This document shows positions 6,208 to 6,663 of a stretch of DNA of 6,663 bases, piece by piece. Both the position numbers and the translations under genes were made by a program. Source of the DNA: Deltaproteobacteria bacterium (GTDB lineage Bacteria > Myxococcota > XYA12-FULL-58-9 > JAUUZB01); assembly GCA_030590185.1 (NCBI GenBank), contig JAUUZB010000233.1, positions 1-6,663 on the forward strand, read 5' to 3'. The notes under the pieces are model-generated. The model was given only the letters and a program-made list of their open reading frames with translations. It was not told the origin of the DNA and made no database searches. Each line of letters opens with the position of its first letter. Position 1 is the stretch's first letter.

Positions 6208-6663
6208 CTACTCCTTCGCCGCAGATCTCCGCAGCCCAGAGATAGTCCGCCGAAACTCAATATCAGGCGATTGAAACTCGACCGCGAACCCGTCGTCGAT
6301 GTGGCGCACCACTTTGGCCATACAATGGTAGGCCTTGCCCGGATCCTCCGGCGTGGTGATGAAAAACAGGACAACCTCATCCACGTCGGGCCGCCGGTCG
6401 GCCGCCATGGCGGCGCCGTCGTGGCTCAGGCCATGCAGGGAAACCGGCGCGATGGTCTTCTGCCAGGTTTCGGTGTCCTGGTCCCCGAGCGGATAGGCCC
6501 AAGCGGCGCCGGCCCGCACCGACTTGCTCACCGTGCGGGCCGCCACGCTGCCGCCCTTGTGGTCGAGCAGCCGGCTGATCAGGGCGCCGATGCCCGCGGC
6601 AAAAGCCGGGGACTTGTCCACGAAACGCAGGCCCATGCCGTCGGGGGTGATGTTGACCACCGT
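6208..6663 (-). CDS. C-terminal part of a probable tandem PilZ-domain protein
   Basis: The open frame runs in from the right edge and ends at TAG 6208-6210, giving 151 residues. The GTG at 6658-6660 is unlikely to be the start, because it lies inside a conserved-looking strand, TVVNITPDGMGLRF, which resembles the closing strand of a PilZ barrel; the gene probably continues beyond the window. A helical stretch (18-35) follows. Then comes a second PilZ-like unit at about 70-143: APVSLHGLSHDGAAM, a PDVDEVVLFFI strand, and AKVVRHIDDGFAVEF, the typical late PilZ strands. PilZ proteins often bind cyclic-di-GMP through RxxxR and (D/N)xSxxG. In the second unit the latter reads GLSHDG, and no RxxxR is seen before it, so ligand binding there is doubtful. 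It is convergent with the cyclase gene. PilZ is inferred from pattern memory only. Confidence 0.65.
   Translation of the reverse strand, partial: TVVNITPDGMGLRFVDKSPAFAAGIGALISRLLDHKGGSVAARTVSKSVRAGAAWAYPLGDQDTETWQKTIAPVSLHGLSHDGAAMAADRRPDVDEVVLFFITTPEDPGKAYHCMAKVVRHIDDGFAVEFQSPDIEFRRTISGLRRSAAKE

Noticed and set aside
5745..6245. Plus-strand Arg/His-rich frame of 166 codons overlapping the tail
   Set aside because: It is a frame-shifted reading of the Pro-rich codons, with no ribosome binding site.
6658..6660. GTG as the start of the PilZ-like gene
   Set aside because: The frame stays open to the window edge, and the codons around it form part of a PilZ-like strand, so the real start is outside.

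Overview
The window is GC-rich (about two thirds G+C by eye) bacterial DNA. It carries two complete genes and two genes cut by the window edges, and nearly all of it is coding. High GC, a periplasmic tricorn-type protease, a multidomain signalling protein combining a nucleotide cyclase with a kinase fold, and a PilZ protein together suggest a signalling-rich Gram-negative such as a myxobacterium, another delta-proteobacterial lineage or an acidobacterium. This assignment is inference; no ribosomal or marker gene is present.

Layout: (1) 1-260, plus strand, is the last 85 codons of an unidentified coiled-coil-like protein. (2) 275-3580, minus strand, is a complete 1101-residue tricorn protease homologue (S41 family): two beta-propellers, a helical C1 domain, PDZ and catalytic C2. 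It lies tail to tail with gene 1, 14 bp apart. (3) 3581-3757 is a 177-bp divergent intergenic region with an extended -10 promoter candidate for the rightward gene and a short stretch resembling a tRNA 3' end. (4) 3758-6097, plus strand, is a complete 779-residue protein. In order it has a class III adenylate cyclase domain with all six canonical catalytic positions, a protein-kinase-like domain that has lost the DFG aspartate and the catalytic-loop asparagine, five tandem 12-residue repeats, one transmembrane helix and a proline-rich tail. (5) 6098-6207 is a convergent gap with several short inverted repeats. (6) 6208-6663, minus strand, is the C-terminal 151 residues of a probable tandem PilZ-domain protein whose start lies beyond the window.

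The most interesting object is the cyclase-pseudokinase protein at 3758-6097. It looks like a single-pass membrane cAMP-producing enzyme. Its pseudokinase lies C-terminal to the cyclase, the reverse of eukaryotic membrane guanylyl cyclases, where a kinase-homology domain precedes the cyclase. The Pro/Ser/Glu/Lys tail probably extends into the periplasm. The window thus joins probable cAMP synthesis with a PilZ protein (a family that often binds cyclic-di-GMP) and an exported protease. A functional link among them is only suggested by proximity.
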